From assembly GCF_015330165.1 (NCBI RefSeq), contig NZ_JADDXT010000002.1:124001-188000 (forward strand): a DNA stretch of 64,000 nucleotides. Reading direction: 5' to 3'. The notes under the pieces were generated by a model that had not been told where the DNA came from, ran no database searches, and saw nothing but the letters and a program-made list of their open reading frames with translations. Numbering within the stretch: position 1 is the first letter of the stretch; each line of letters begins with the position of its first letter. This stretch comes from Zobellia roscoffensis. GTDB taxonomy: Bacteria; Bacteroidota; Bacteroidia; Flavobacteriales; Flavobacteriaceae. A program made the translations under genes and the position numbers. Below are positions 1-8,954 of this stretch, piece by piece.

Positions 1-471
1 AACGCCTGCTACTTTTTCTTGGATACGGCTAGCCTTAACCAATGCAGGTAAACTATTAGGTACCCCTTCCAAAACACTCTTTTTACCTTTACCCTCTTTA
101 AGCTTAATGTTCTCCCAATTGCGCTTTACATCTTCCTCACTGCTTACCTCTACATCTCCGTAAATGTGTGGATGGCGGTTAATCAACTTTTCACAAATTT
201 CGTTGCAAACATCCGCTATATCAAAATCATTGGTCTCACTCCCAATTTTTGAGTAAAAAACAATATGTAGCAGAACATCGCCCAACTCTTTTTTTACTTC
301 CTCCAAATCATCATCAAGGATAGCATCACCAAGCTCATACGTCTCTTCTATAGTCAGGTGACGCAGAGTTTTCATAGTCTGTTTTTTATCCCACGGACAC
401 TGCTCACGCAGCTCATCCATAATGGTCAACAAACGATCAAATGCCTCTAGTTTTTGCTGTCTTGTGTTCAT
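1..471 (-). CDS. mazG: MazG nucleoside triphosphate pyrophosphohydrolase (3' end beyond window)
   Basis: The ATG is at 471 on the minus strand and the frame stays open to position 1, giving 157 residues; the C-terminus lies outside the window. MazG hydrolyses (d)NTPs to NMP and PPi in the cytoplasm and is thought to clean the nucleotide pool and affect ppGpp levels. The translation begins MNTRQQKLEAFDRL and contains the family motif CPWDKKQT at about residues 25-32, an EETYEL helix and the EExxxELGD segment (EVKKELGDVLLH) that binds Mg2+. The INRHPHIYGD segment and a downstream NWENIKLKE segment are also typical. The gene points out of the window and diverges from the isomerase gene at 571. 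In many Flavobacteriaceae mazG lies next to the DUF5606/def/ruvX genes (from memory); here those are 13.8 kb away. Family assignment is secure. Confidence 0.93.
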   Translation of the reverse strand, partial: MNTRQQKLEAFDRLLTIMDELREQCPWDKKQTMKTLRHLTIEETYELGDAILDDDLEEVKKELGDVLLHIVFYSKIGSETNDFDIADVCNEICEKLINRHPHIYGDVEVSSEEDVKRNWENIKLKEGKGKKSVLEGVPNSLPALVKASRIQEKVAGV

Positions 472-570
472 ACCCAAAAATTTGCGTAAAAGTACAAAGA
501 CCCACCCTTTAACGTGTGGAAAATTTAGAGTATTTTAGAAGTCTTTAGAAAGACTCAACTAGACCCAATT

Positions 571-1410
571 ATGAATCACACAAACAGAAGATTTTTTTTG
601 AAGCAATCCGGCTTGGCCGCCGCCGGAAGCCTTTTATTGCCTACCATGGGTTTTACTACACCACCCAATGAACAATTTGGTGTGCAACTCTATACTTTTC
701 GCGATGAAATGGCCAAAGACGCCAAAGGCACACTAGAGCAGATTGCGTCCATCGGTATAAAAAAAATAGAATCCGCACGAAGTAAAGAAGGCTTATATTA
801 TGGACTTTCACCAAAAGAAATGAAAGAAACTTGCGACAGCTTAGATATGAAACTTTGCAGTGGCCATGTGGCTTTGGACAAAAATTTTGATGATACCATG
901 CGCCAAGCCGTTGAATCCGGTCAAGAGTATGTTATTTGCTCTTCCCTGCCTAGTAAAGGTCAGAATATTGAGAATTATAAAAAAGTGGCCGATGCTTTTA
1001 ACGAAGCTGGAAAAGCTTGTAAAAAATTGGGGTTGAAATTCGGTTATCATAATCATGAATATGAATTTGAGTCTGATAAAGGCGAAGTCCTTTATGATGT
1101 TTTAATGGATAATACAGACCCTGACCTGGTATATATGGAATTAGATTTAGGATGGGTGGTCGTTGCTGAAAAAGACCCTTTACATTATTTTAAAAAATAC
1201 CCTAAGCGTTTTCCGCTATGGCATTTGAAGGATATGGATATGAATGAAAAAATCAGTACCGAATTTGGAAAAGGAGGTCTTGATATCGCTACTATGATGG
1301 CGAATAAATCGGCCTCAGGTGTAGAACATATTTTTATAGAACAGGAAGAATATACAAGTACCCCAATGGAAAGCATGAAGGAGAACATGACATTTTTAAA
1401 AGCATTATAA
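571..1410 (+). CDS. Exported sugar phosphate isomerase/epimerase-like TIM barrel protein
   Basis: This is a 279-residue protein of the xylose isomerase-like TIM barrel (AP endonuclease 2) superfamily. The N-terminus carries a twin-arginine signal: NRRFFLK at residues 5-11, followed by a short hydrophobic stretch, so export of a folded and probably metal-bound protein is predicted. Barrel features include GVQLYTFRDE near residue 37, a FGYHNHEYEF segment near 157 (metal-ligand His/Glu), and the strands MELDLGW and PLWHLKDMD. Such proteins isomerise or epimerise ketoses or cyclitols; the substrate cannot be read from sequence. The next gene, an SMP-30 lactonase-like lipoprotein, starts 1 nt after the stop, so the pair is almost certainly one operon for oxidised sugar use in the periplasm. 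The start ATG is well placed for the Tat motif. Confidence 0.85.
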   Translation: MNHTNRRFFLKQSGLAAAGSLLLPTMGFTTPPNEQFGVQLYTFRDEMAKDAKGTLEQIASIGIKKIESARSKEGLYYGLSPKEMKETCDSLDMKLCSGHVALDKNFDDTMRQAVESGQEYVICSSLPSKGQNIENYKKVADAFNEAGKACKKLGLKFGYHNHEYEFESDKGEVLYDVLMDNTDPDLVYMELDLGWVVVAEKDPLHYFKKYPKRFPLWHLKDMDMNEKISTEFGKGGLDIATMMANKSASGVEHIFIEQEEYTSTPMESMKENMTFLKAL

Positions 1411-1411
1411 T

Positions 1412-2326
1412 ATGAGAAACTACAGCATACCTTCCCTATTATCCGCATTTATTTTATTAGGCTTTTCATCTTGCAAAGCACAACAAAAGAAAGCCGAAGA
1501 CATCATTGCCAAAGATGCAGAGTTAACATTGGTTTCCGATGAATATAAATTTACCGAAGGTCCTGCAGTTGATGCGAACGGAGATATTTATTTCACGGAC
1601 CAGCCCAATGACCGAATTGTAAAATGGGATGCTGCAAGCAATACCGTTACGGACTATATGAAGCCTTCAGGACGTGCAAACGGACTCTATTTTGACCATG
1701 ACGGTAATCTTTTGGCTGCCGCCGATGAGAAAAACGAACTCTGGCGTATTGCTCCCGATAAAAAAATAACCGTACTAATTGATGATTACGAAGAAAAAAA
1801 GTTAAATGGCCCCAATGACATTTGGGTTGATTTAGTGGGAGGGATTTATTTTACCGACCCGTTTTACAAAAGGTCTTGGTGGAAACATACGGAACCGGAA
1901 CAAACCGCCAGAAGGGTATATTACCTTTCAAAAAGAAGCTCAACGCCAAAAATTGTAGCCGATGATAATTTTGAACAACCTAATGGAATAATTGGATCAC
2001 CAGATGGTAAACTCTTATACGTTTCGGATAATGGTGCAAAAAAGACCTACGTCTACACCATATCTTCCAATGGAGTTTTATCTAACAAAAAATTGTTTGC
2101 CGATATGGGCTCTGATGGTATGACCATAGACAACCAAGGCAATGTGTATCTTACCGGAGACGGGGTTACCGTATTTAATTCCAAAGGTGAACAAATAGAA
2201 CATATTGCGGTTCCCGAAAGTTGGACGGCCAATGTAACTTTTGGCGGACCTGACCAAAACATACTTTTTATTACAGCAATGGATTCTGTTTATACATTAG
2301 CCATGAACGTGCATGGTGTACGATAG
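1412..2326 (+). CDS. SMP-30/gluconolactonase-like beta-propeller lipoprotein
   Basis: This 304-residue protein begins with a lipoprotein signal peptide whose lipobox ends at Cys21 (LLGFSSC), so it should be an inner- or outer-membrane lipoprotein. The mature part is a six-bladed propeller of the SMP-30/gluconolactonase/LRE family. Visible family motifs are EGPAVDANGDIYFTDQ near residue 47, RANGLYFDHDGNL near 88, GPNDIWVD near 132 and GIYFTDPF; the conserved Glu, Asn and Asp positions of the divalent metal site are present (Glu in TEGP, Asn in GPND, Asp in VSDNG). These enzymes hydrolyse sugar lactones such as gluconolactone. It is translationally coupled to the TIM-barrel gene before it (1-nt gap), which supports a joint role in oxidative sugar metabolism. 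Exact substrate unknown. Confidence 0.85.
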   Translation: MRNYSIPSLLSAFILLGFSSCKAQQKKAEDIIAKDAELTLVSDEYKFTEGPAVDANGDIYFTDQPNDRIVKWDAASNTVTDYMKPSGRANGLYFDHDGNLLAAADEKNELWRIAPDKKITVLIDDYEEKKLNGPNDIWVDLVGGIYFTDPFYKRSWWKHTEPEQTARRVYYLSKRSSTPKIVADDNFEQPNGIIGSPDGKLLYVSDNGAKKTYVYTISSNGVLSNKKLFADMGSDGMTIDNQGNVYLTGDGVTVFNSKGEQIEHIAVPESWTANVTFGGPDQNILFITAMDSVYTLAMNVHGVR

Positions 2327-2347
2327 TTTTCCATTCGTTAAAACATA

Positions 2348-2382
2348 AAAAAGCCATTTCACATAAGGTGAAATGGCTTTTT
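2348..2382. terminator. Bidirectional intrinsic terminator between convergent operons
   Basis: There is a perfect 10-bp stem (arms 2353-2362 and 2368-2377) with a 5-nt loop. It is flanked by AAAAA on the left and TTTTT on the right, so it can terminate both the lactonase operon (plus) and the efflux operon (minus). Confidence 0.85.
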
Positions 2383-2407
2383 CAATTACACTATTGTATT
2401 CCTAAAA

Positions 2408-3835
2408 CTAATTCCAACCTCCACCTAAAGCACGGTACACGTTAACTACCGCGTTCATTTGTTTTTGCTTGGTCTCTACAAGTTCTACCCGAGCTTCTAG
2501 AGCATCACGTTGTGTAAGCAAAACTTCCATATAATCTGCTCTGGCAGACCTAAAAAGTCGGTTTGAAATATCAATCGAAGCTGTTAGTGCATCAACCTCT
2601 TTAGACCTTAAATCGTAACTTTTTTCGAAATTATCTATTTTCGCCAATTGATTTACAACCTCTACATACGCATTCAAAATGGTCTGTTCATAAGTATAGA
2701 CCGCTTGCAGCTGCTTAGCACTGGCACCGGTATATGCCGCTTTAATTGCATTTCTATTGATCAAAGGTGCCGTTAATTCCCCAAATACCGAATAAATAAG
2801 AGATTGAGGAGTCTCTAACAAATACTCCGTGTTAAAAGACTGAAACCCAATTCCTGCAGATAGCCCTAGAGAAGGATAAAATCTTGCTTTAGCAACCTTT
2901 ACATCTAGCTTTGCCGCCAATAAATCAAGTTCTGCCTGTTTTACATCCGGACGGTTTGCCAGTAATTCAGAAGGCAGGCCTAAGTGCACTGTTTCCGGAA
3001 CCAAGGTTTCAAATCCGTCATAATCCCTAGCTATAGGCTGGGGGTATCGCCCTAACAAGAAATTGATTTCATTTTCCTTTTGGACGATTTCCTGTTGAAT
3101 CTCGAACTGTAAACTCTTGGTGTGAAAAACTTCTGCTTCAAACTTTTTAACAGCCAGTTCATTTGCTTTTGCCGCTGCTTTTTGAATTTTTACAATTTTT
3201 AAAGCATTGCTCTGAATACCTATGTTCTGCTTTATTATAGCCATTTGATTGTCCAGAGCCAACAACTCATAATATGAATTTGCTATCTCGGAGATAAGAT
3301 TGGTTACCATAAAGTTCCGTCCTTCTACCGAAGATAGGTAACGCATAACCGCAGCTTTTTTGGCATTTCTTAGCTTATGCCAAATATCTATCTCCCAATT
3401 GGCCCGAGCTTCAATTAAGAAATCACCTAAAGGCTCTGGAAATTCCTCACCCGGCCGAATATCATTATTCGCATCACTTGCTCCCTGACTGGTATATCGG
3501 CCAACCTTTTCCAATCCGCTACCGGCCTGTAGGTTAACAAAGGGAAGGTACTCCCCCTTTTTCTCCTTTACCTCACTCTGCGCCACTGCTATTTCCTGCA
3601 GCACAATATTGAGTTCTTGATTGTTCTGTAGTGCAATTTCAATAAGGGAACTAAGGTGTTCATCCTTAAAATAATCCCTCCACTTTACCGAAGCGGTATT
3701 GGAACTATCACCGGTTGCACCCTCATATTGATCGGGAACTGTAGTATCCGCTTCACGAACGGTTTTAGTGGGTACACATGAATGCAATATCACGACTGCA
3801 CACAGGAAAACCACAATTTTAATATGTCGTATCAT
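2408..3835 (-). CDS. RND efflux outer-membrane channel, TolC/NodT family lipoprotein
   Basis: A 475-residue outer-membrane factor forming the trimeric exit duct of a tripartite pump. The signal peptide ends in a lipobox at Cys20 (VILHSC), as in NodT/OprM-type channels. Two TolC repeats are apparent: the first includes LIEIALQNNQELN near residue 63, the second starts with LPSELLANRPDVKQAELDL near 287, the hallmark of the OMF family. The C-terminus has the RADYMEVLLTQRDAL segment. It is the last gene of the minus-strand operon, 3 nt after the RND pump gene, and ends at the bidirectional terminator. Substrate range cannot be inferred. Confidence 0.92.
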   Translation of the reverse strand: MIRHIKIVVFLCAVVILHSCVPTKTVREADTTVPDQYEGATGDSSNTASVKWRDYFKDEHLSSLIEIALQNNQELNIVLQEIAVAQSEVKEKKGEYLPFVNLQAGSGLEKVGRYTSQGASDANNDIRPGEEFPEPLGDFLIEARANWEIDIWHKLRNAKKAAVMRYLSSVEGRNFMVTNLISEIANSYYELLALDNQMAIIKQNIGIQSNALKIVKIQKAAAKANELAVKKFEAEVFHTKSLQFEIQQEIVQKENEINFLLGRYPQPIARDYDGFETLVPETVHLGLPSELLANRPDVKQAELDLLAAKLDVKVAKARFYPSLGLSAGIGFQSFNTEYLLETPQSLIYSVFGELTAPLINRNAIKAAYTGASAKQLQAVYTYEQTILNAYVEVVNQLAKIDNFEKSYDLRSKEVDALTASIDISNRLFRSARADYMEVLLTQRDALEARVELVETKQKQMNAVVNVYRALGGGWN

Positions 3836-3838
3836 CTT

Positions 3839-6800
3839 TTAGTTTTTTGATTTTTTCTTTAGAGATAGGATTCTTTTTATCATTCTACGAAGCTTACTCA
3901 TCTCTTCTTGTGTAACACTTTGCTCTTCTGAAGTTCTAATGAAACCTTCCGAAAAAGGTTCGGTATTTTCGTCTTTGATAAGAGTACGACCATCAGCCAT
4001 TTTAGCAAAGACGTAGTACAGGCCAGGTATTATTAAAACACCTAACAACGTACCCAACAACATACCTCCCATGGCTGAACCTCCTATGGTTCGGTTTCCT
4101 ATGGCTCCGGCACCAGTTGCTACTACTAAAGGAATCAGCCCTGCCACAAAGGCAAAAGAAGTCATCAATATAGGTCTGAAACGCATTTTTGCACCTTCAA
4201 TAGCCGCATCAAGAATAGTTGCACCTTCATTTCTTTTTTGGACCGCAAACTCTACGATTAGCACCGCATTTTTACCCAATAAACCCACCAACATAATCAA
4301 ACCTATTTGAGCATATACATCATTAGCGAGGCCCATACCCTTAAGGAGCAGGAATGATCCGAATATCCCAACTGGAAGAGATAAAATCACGGCCAATGGC
4401 AACAGAAAGCTTTCGTATTGAGCGGCTAAGACCAAATAAACAAAAATCAATACCACTACAAATATGTATATGGAATCATTACCTCTTTGAGCCTCATCAT
4501 ATGAAAGACCCTCCCAAGCAATATCAAAACCATTGGGCAGACTTTCTTCTGCTACTTGACGAATGGCCTTAATGGCATCTCCACTAGTAAACCCAGCAGC
4601 AGGTAGACCTCTAATAGCAGCTGAATTATACAGATTGTAGCGTGTAATCTCATTAGGCCCCAAACGCTTTTCAAGCTTCATAAACGAAGAATAAGACACC
4701 ATTTCACCTTTTTCGTTCTTCACAAAAAGTTGTTCCAGGTCAGATGGCATACGCCTATATTCTGGTGCCGCTTGCGTATACACCTTAAAGAAACGCCCAT
4801 ACTTTATAAAGCCTTGCTCATAGGTACTACCAATTAAAATATTCAGGTTTTCCATAGCCTTACCAATGGAAACTCCCTTTTGCATTGCCGCTTTATTATC
4901 AACTATTAGCTCATATTGAGGGTAATTAGCCGCAAAAAAAGTAAAGAGCCCGGTAAGCTCTTCCCTTTTACTAAGCGCATCAATAAATTCATTGTTTATC
5001 TTTTCAAATTCATGATAATCCGTATTATCGGTTTTATCCAAAAGACGCATAGAAAAACCACCCGAAGAACCAAAACCAGGTACCGCTGGTGGTTCAAAAA
5101 ACTCAATGACCGCACCTAAATCCTTACTCTCTTCCTCAAGTTCCTCCATGACCTCATGTACGGATTCGTGACGTTGAGACCAAGGTTTTAAATTGATCAA
5201 ACAGGTACCCGCATTGGACCCACGACCTTCTGTCATAATCTCATAACCCGCTAATGACGACACTGATTCTACCGCATCCATTTCCTCACATAATGTCTGT
5301 AATTTATGGGCTACCTCATTGGTACGCTCCAATGTAGCACCCGGTGGGGTCTGAATAATGGCATATATAGTTCCTTGATCTTCATTGGGAATAAAACCTG
5401 CCGGCAAGGTTTCGTTGGTAATGAATATACCCACACAAAACGCTATTAGAAGACCAAATGTAACCACGCGCCTGTTTACAATATATTTCAGCACATTTAC
5501 ATACCTCCCTGTAAGTTTTTCAAACCCTCTATTGAACCAATCTATAAAACGGTCAACAAGGGATTTTTTTCTTTTTTCACCGTGGTTATTTTTCAATATC
5601 ATGGCACACAATACCGGAGTAAGTGTAAGTGCTACGATAGCCGAAATAATAATGGAACCCGCCATGGTAATACTAAACTGGCGATAAAACACCCCTACAG
5701 GACCGGTCATAAAAGAGATAGGCACAAATACAGAAACCATTACCATGGTAATAGCTATAATAGCTCCCCCAATTTCCCCAATCACCTGTTTGACCGCTTC
5801 ATACGGCTTTAGATGTTCTTCCTCCATCTTGGCATGGACCGCCTCCACAACAACAATGGCATCATCCACTACAATACCAATCGCCAAAACCAGGGCAAAG
5901 AGAGTTATTAAGTTAATGGACAGTCCAAAGAGCTGCATTACAAAAAATGCCCCTATCAAAGATACAGGTACGGCAATTATAGGAATAAGAGTAGAACGCC
6001 AGTCTCCTAAGAAAAGAAACACAACGATTGCCACCAAAATAAAGGCATCACGCAACGTATGAACAACCTGTTCTATAGAAGCATCTAAAAAGTTGGATAC
6101 ATCATAACTAATTTGGTAATCAATGCCAGGAGGCAAGTTTTCTTTGAGTTCCTTTAATTTATCTTTTACGGAATCAATAACATCACTGGCATTACTCCCA
6201 AAAGTCTGCTTAAGAACTATAGATGCCGATGGTTTCCCATCTAAATTGGAGTATATGTCAAAAAACTCACTTCCCAATTCTACATCTGCAATATCTTTTA
6301 ACGTGAGTATCTCCCCCTCTTCGTTAGCCTTTATAATTATATCCTTATACTGATCCGCCTCATTATAGCGGCCCTCATAAGTAAGAACATACTCCAGCGC
6401 CTGGGATTTTTTACCCGAACTACGCCCCAAACGCCCCGGCCTGGCAATAACGCTTTGCTCATCCATGGCCTCTAAAACTTCCTCTGCGGAAATATTGTAC
6501 GCACGCATACGGTCCGGTTTTAACCAAACCCGCATGGCATATTTTCTACTACCCAATATTTTAGCACTGGCAACACCGGTTATACGCTGAATCTCAGGTA
6601 CTATTTTGGTATAGGCATAGTTGTACAAAAACTTTTCATCGTTCTTTTTAGAAGAGCTAAAGAGATTCACGTACATTAACATACTAGGTTGCACTGGTGT
6701 AATGATTACACCTTCTCTTTGGACCAATGGAGGCAAAAGAGGCATAACCTGATCCACCCTGGTCTTTACCCTTACTACCGCTTCGTTTGGGTCGGTTCCG

Positions 6801-7087
6801 GGTTCAAAAATAATACGAAGGGTTCCTTCTCCTGCACTCGTGGCATCAGATGCAATATAGCGCATATCCTGTACTCCGTTAATGGCCGTTTCAATTGGTA
6901 TTAGAGTAGATTTCACCAATACATCTGCACTTGCTCCCGGGTATGCAATGAATATATTTACTGTTGTAGGGGCAATTTGCGGAAACTGTGATATAGGCAA
7001 TTGTTTAATGGACAAGAGCCCCACAAAAACAATAATTACCGAAATTACAATAGCCAGAACTGGCCGTTTTATAAATTTACTGAACAT
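3839..7087 (-). CDS. RND multidrug efflux pump, AcrB/MexB (HAE1) family
   Basis: A 1082-residue inner-membrane proton/drug antiporter with the usual 12-TM layout and two large periplasmic loops. The N-terminus (FIKRPVLAIVISVIIV) is the typical TM1. Two adjacent aspartates, Asp408-Asp409 in GIVVDDAIVVVEAV, match the proton-relay pair of AcrB, and the partner lysine lies in GLLGKNAVLIVEFA in TM10. The LxxGF segment of the funnel domain appears as TLPAGFIPNEDQG. Length is slightly above AcrB because of a Lys/Glu-rich C-terminal cytoplasmic tail of roughly 50 residues. It sits between adaptor and outer-membrane channel genes (24 nt and 3 nt gaps), so one complete pump is encoded by one transcript. 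Confidence 0.95.
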   Translation of the reverse strand: MFSKFIKRPVLAIVISVIIVFVGLLSIKQLPISQFPQIAPTTVNIFIAYPGASADVLVKSTLIPIETAINGVQDMRYIASDATSAGEGTLRIIFEPGTDPNEAVVRVKTRVDQVMPLLPPLVQREGVIITPVQPSMLMYVNLFSSSKKNDEKFLYNYAYTKIVPEIQRITGVASAKILGSRKYAMRVWLKPDRMRAYNISAEEVLEAMDEQSVIARPGRLGRSSGKKSQALEYVLTYEGRYNEADQYKDIIIKANEEGEILTLKDIADVELGSEFFDIYSNLDGKPSASIVLKQTFGSNASDVIDSVKDKLKELKENLPPGIDYQISYDVSNFLDASIEQVVHTLRDAFILVAIVVFLFLGDWRSTLIPIIAVPVSLIGAFFVMQLFGLSINLITLFALVLAIGIVVDDAIVVVEAVHAKMEEEHLKPYEAVKQVIGEIGGAIIAITMVMVSVFVPISFMTGPVGVFYRQFSITMAGSIIISAIVALTLTPVLCAMILKNNHGEKRKKSLVDRFIDWFNRGFEKLTGRYVNVLKYIVNRRVVTFGLLIAFCVGIFITNETLPAGFIPNEDQGTIYAIIQTPPGATLERTNEVAHKLQTLCEEMDAVESVSSLAGYEIMTEGRGSNAGTCLINLKPWSQRHESVHEVMEELEEESKDLGAVIEFFEPPAVPGFGSSGGFSMRLLDKTDNTDYHEFEKINNEFIDALSKREELTGLFTFFAANYPQYELIVDNKAAMQKGVSIGKAMENLNILIGSTYEQGFIKYGRFFKVYTQAAPEYRRMPSDLEQLFVKNEKGEMVSYSSFMKLEKRLGPNEITRYNLYNSAAIRGLPAAGFTSGDAIKAIRQVAEESLPNGFDIAWEGLSYDEAQRGNDSIYIFVVVLIFVYLVLAAQYESFLLPLAVILSLPVGIFGSFLLLKGMGLANDVYAQIGLIMLVGLLGKNAVLIVEFAVQKRNEGATILDAAIEGAKMRFRPILMTSFAFVAGLIPLVVATGAGAIGNRTIGGSAMGGMLLGTLLGVLIIPGLYYVFAKMADGRTLIKDENTEPFSEGFIRTSEEQSVTQEEMSKLRRMIKRILSLKKKSKN

Positions 7088-7111
7088 ATTTTTGGTATTT
7101 AAGGTTCGATA

Positions 7112-8194
7112 TTACTCCGCGTAGAGATCAAGATGAGCCATTTGTTTTTTGGGTGCCATGAAATCAGGCTCTATGTGACTACCCTCCTTTACCAATCGAA
7201 TACCTTCAAGTAAAACTTTATCGTCTTTAGATAATCCATCTTGTACCACAAACAAGTGTGGTAATTCTGAGCTAACCGTTATTTCTTTTCTATGAACTAT
7301 ATTATTATCATCAAGCACAAACACAAATTTCTTATCAAGAACTTCGAATGTTGCTTTTTGAGGAATAATCAAGACATCTTTTAATGGCAGTTTCATTAGA
7401 ATATTACCTGTTTCCCCGTGCCGTAAAAGACCACTAGGGTTAGGAAAAGTGGCTCTAAATGCAATATTTCCGGTCTCATTGTTAAATTCGCCCTCTATGG
7501 TCTCTACGGTTCCTACTTGGTCAAAATTCTGATTATTGGCCATAAGTAGTTCTACCTTGACTTTATTTTCAGAATTTCCGCTTAAAGCATAATTCAGATA
7601 TTCCGCTTCGGATACATTAAAGTAAACCCACATTTTGCTATTGTCCGATAGAGAGGTCAGGAGTTCTCCTTCATCTAATAAGCTACCTTCTCTTACCAAA
7701 AGGTGGTCTATTATTCCATCAAAAGGAGCTCTAATATCCGTAAAACCCAAATGTGTTTGGGCCATAGCAACCTCTGCTTTCGCTTTTTCATATTTGGCCT
7801 TGCTCATGGCAAGTTCATTAGGAGATACTACGTCGCTATCTGCCAATAATTGGGTATTGTTATATTCAATTTTAGCTACTTCTGCTTCGGCATCGGCCCT
7901 CTGCAACTCAGATTTGTAGACTTTATCCATAATTTTGAACATAGGCTGGCCTTTTTTAACGTGCTGCCCTTCGTCCACAAAAATGGTTTTTAAATATCCC
8001 TTCTCTAGGGCCCTAAGTTCTATATTTCGGTAAGAATGTATTTGACAGACATAATTTTTAGTTATTGTAGTATCCATCATTATGGGATTGGTAACTAGAT
8101 ATTTTGCTTCTTTTTCTTTATGTTTTTTCTCTGATTGACAACTTGAATGAAACAATAGCGCAGACAAGCTTATGAGCATGAAAATTCTTCTCAT
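7112..8194 (-). CDS. RND efflux periplasmic adaptor (membrane fusion protein), lipoprotein
   Basis: A 360-residue HlyD/AcrA-type adaptor and first gene of the efflux operon. The signal peptide ends in a lipobox at Cys19 (LLFHSSC), predicting lipid anchoring to the inner membrane as in AcrA. The lipoyl half-motifs RALEKGYLKTIFVDEGQHVKKGQPMFKI (residues about 62-90; shown as landmarks) and FDGIIDHLLVREGSLLDEGELL flank a shorter-than-usual coiled-coil hairpin (about residues 96-150). The beta-barrel and membrane-proximal domains follow (KVELLMANN, HGETGNILMKLP). It bridges the RND pump and TolC-like channel encoded directly downstream. A 16-bp palindrome lies 36 nt upstream of the start and may control the operon. 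Confidence 0.92.
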   Translation of the reverse strand: MRRIFMLISLSALLFHSSCQSEKKHKEKEAKYLVTNPIMMDTTITKNYVCQIHSYRNIELRALEKGYLKTIFVDEGQHVKKGQPMFKIMDKVYKSELQRADAEAEVAKIEYNNTQLLADSDVVSPNELAMSKAKYEKAKAEVAMAQTHLGFTDIRAPFDGIIDHLLVREGSLLDEGELLTSLSDNSKMWVYFNVSEAEYLNYALSGNSENKVKVELLMANNQNFDQVGTVETIEGEFNNETGNIAFRATFPNPSGLLRHGETGNILMKLPLKDVLIIPQKATFEVLDKKFVFVLDDNNIVHRKEITVSSELPHLFVVQDGLSKDDKVLLEGIRLVKEGSHIEPDFMAPKKQMAHLDLYAE

Positions 8195-8230
8195 TACTTA
8201 ATATTTTTAGTTTTGATAATGGTTTATGTT

Positions 8231-8246
8231 GATGTTTTAGAACATC
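8231..8246. promoter_or_regulatory. Candidate operator palindrome of the efflux operon
   Basis: GATGTT-TTAG-AACATC is a perfect 6-bp inverted repeat with a 4-nt centre, 36 nt upstream of the adaptor start (8194, minus strand). Size and position fit a dimeric repressor site (TetR/MarR type), but no regulator gene is seen nearby. A second imperfect inverted repeat (TAGTGC at 8263-8268, GCACTA at 8286-8291) lies just beyond it. Confidence 0.4.
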
Positions 8247-8339
8247 ATTGAGGTGGTTTTTCTAGTGCCCTTAATTTTCCGCTTAGCACTAAAAAAGAAA
8301 AGTCCGACGTAATAGAATGTGCCGAACGTAGCCTCAAAA

Positions 8340-8768
8340 TCACAGCTGTAGAACGCTGAATATAAGGTGTAGTGTCTTATAAGTAGACAGGTAGGTAAAA
8401 TGCTCGTAAAAAGTAAATTGGTTCTTAATCAGGTGAAAAAAATAACCCGTTTTGTAAAACCTAGAAAATATAGAAGAAGAGTTATATTCCCTTAATTCTT
8501 TTTCAGATAACGTTGGTTCATTTTCTTCCTCTTCTTCTTGCTCATCCGTAACTTCAATTTTGCTATTACGTTGTTTTTCAGAAGAATACGATGTTAAGCC
8601 AGATGGAATATACTCCTCTGGTTTAACAGTTGTAGCATCATTTTCAATATGATGTCCTGTATTTATATCTATACCATTCCCATAAGCTGAATTTGCCGTT
8701 GCCTGGCTACAAACGCCTAATAGAAGAATACACAGAGATAAAAAATATTTTGAAAACCATTTTTTCAT
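8340..8768 (-). CDS. Small secreted protein of unknown function with acidic linker
   Basis: A 142-residue protein that I do not recognise. A signal peptide is clear (MKKWFSKYFLSLCILLLG, cleavage likely after QATA near residue 25). The middle part contains a strongly acidic run (TDEQEEEEENEP, about residues 74-85) and the C-terminus is rich in Phe, Tyr and Leu (KTGYFFHLIKNQFTFYEHF onward). It lies upstream of the efflux operon on the same strand, with a 145-nt gap that holds inverted repeats, so it may have its own promoter. The minus-strand frame at 8765-9085 overlapping its upstream side is taken as a shadow of the DUF1569 gene. Function unknown; no catalytic motif seen. Confidence 0.6.
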   Translation of the reverse strand: MKKWFSKYFLSLCILLLGVCSQATANSAYGNGIDINTGHHIENDATTVKPEEYIPSGLTSYSSEKQRNSKIEVTDEQEEEEENEPTLSEKELREYNSSSIFSRFYKTGYFFHLIKNQFTFYEHFTYLSTYKTLHLIFSVLQL

Positions 8769-8954
8769 CTGGCAGCAAAACTACTGCACACTCTTAATGT
8801 GTACACGATGTACCATCTTAAATATTTGTTAACACCTTCGTTTTTTTCCATATTATTATTTTGGCCCTGAATATATCTAACAAAAGAGAACCAAAAGGTT
8901 CGTTTTTTTAATATCTTTCCATCAGGTCTAAAAGGCCAAAACCTTCCTAAAACC

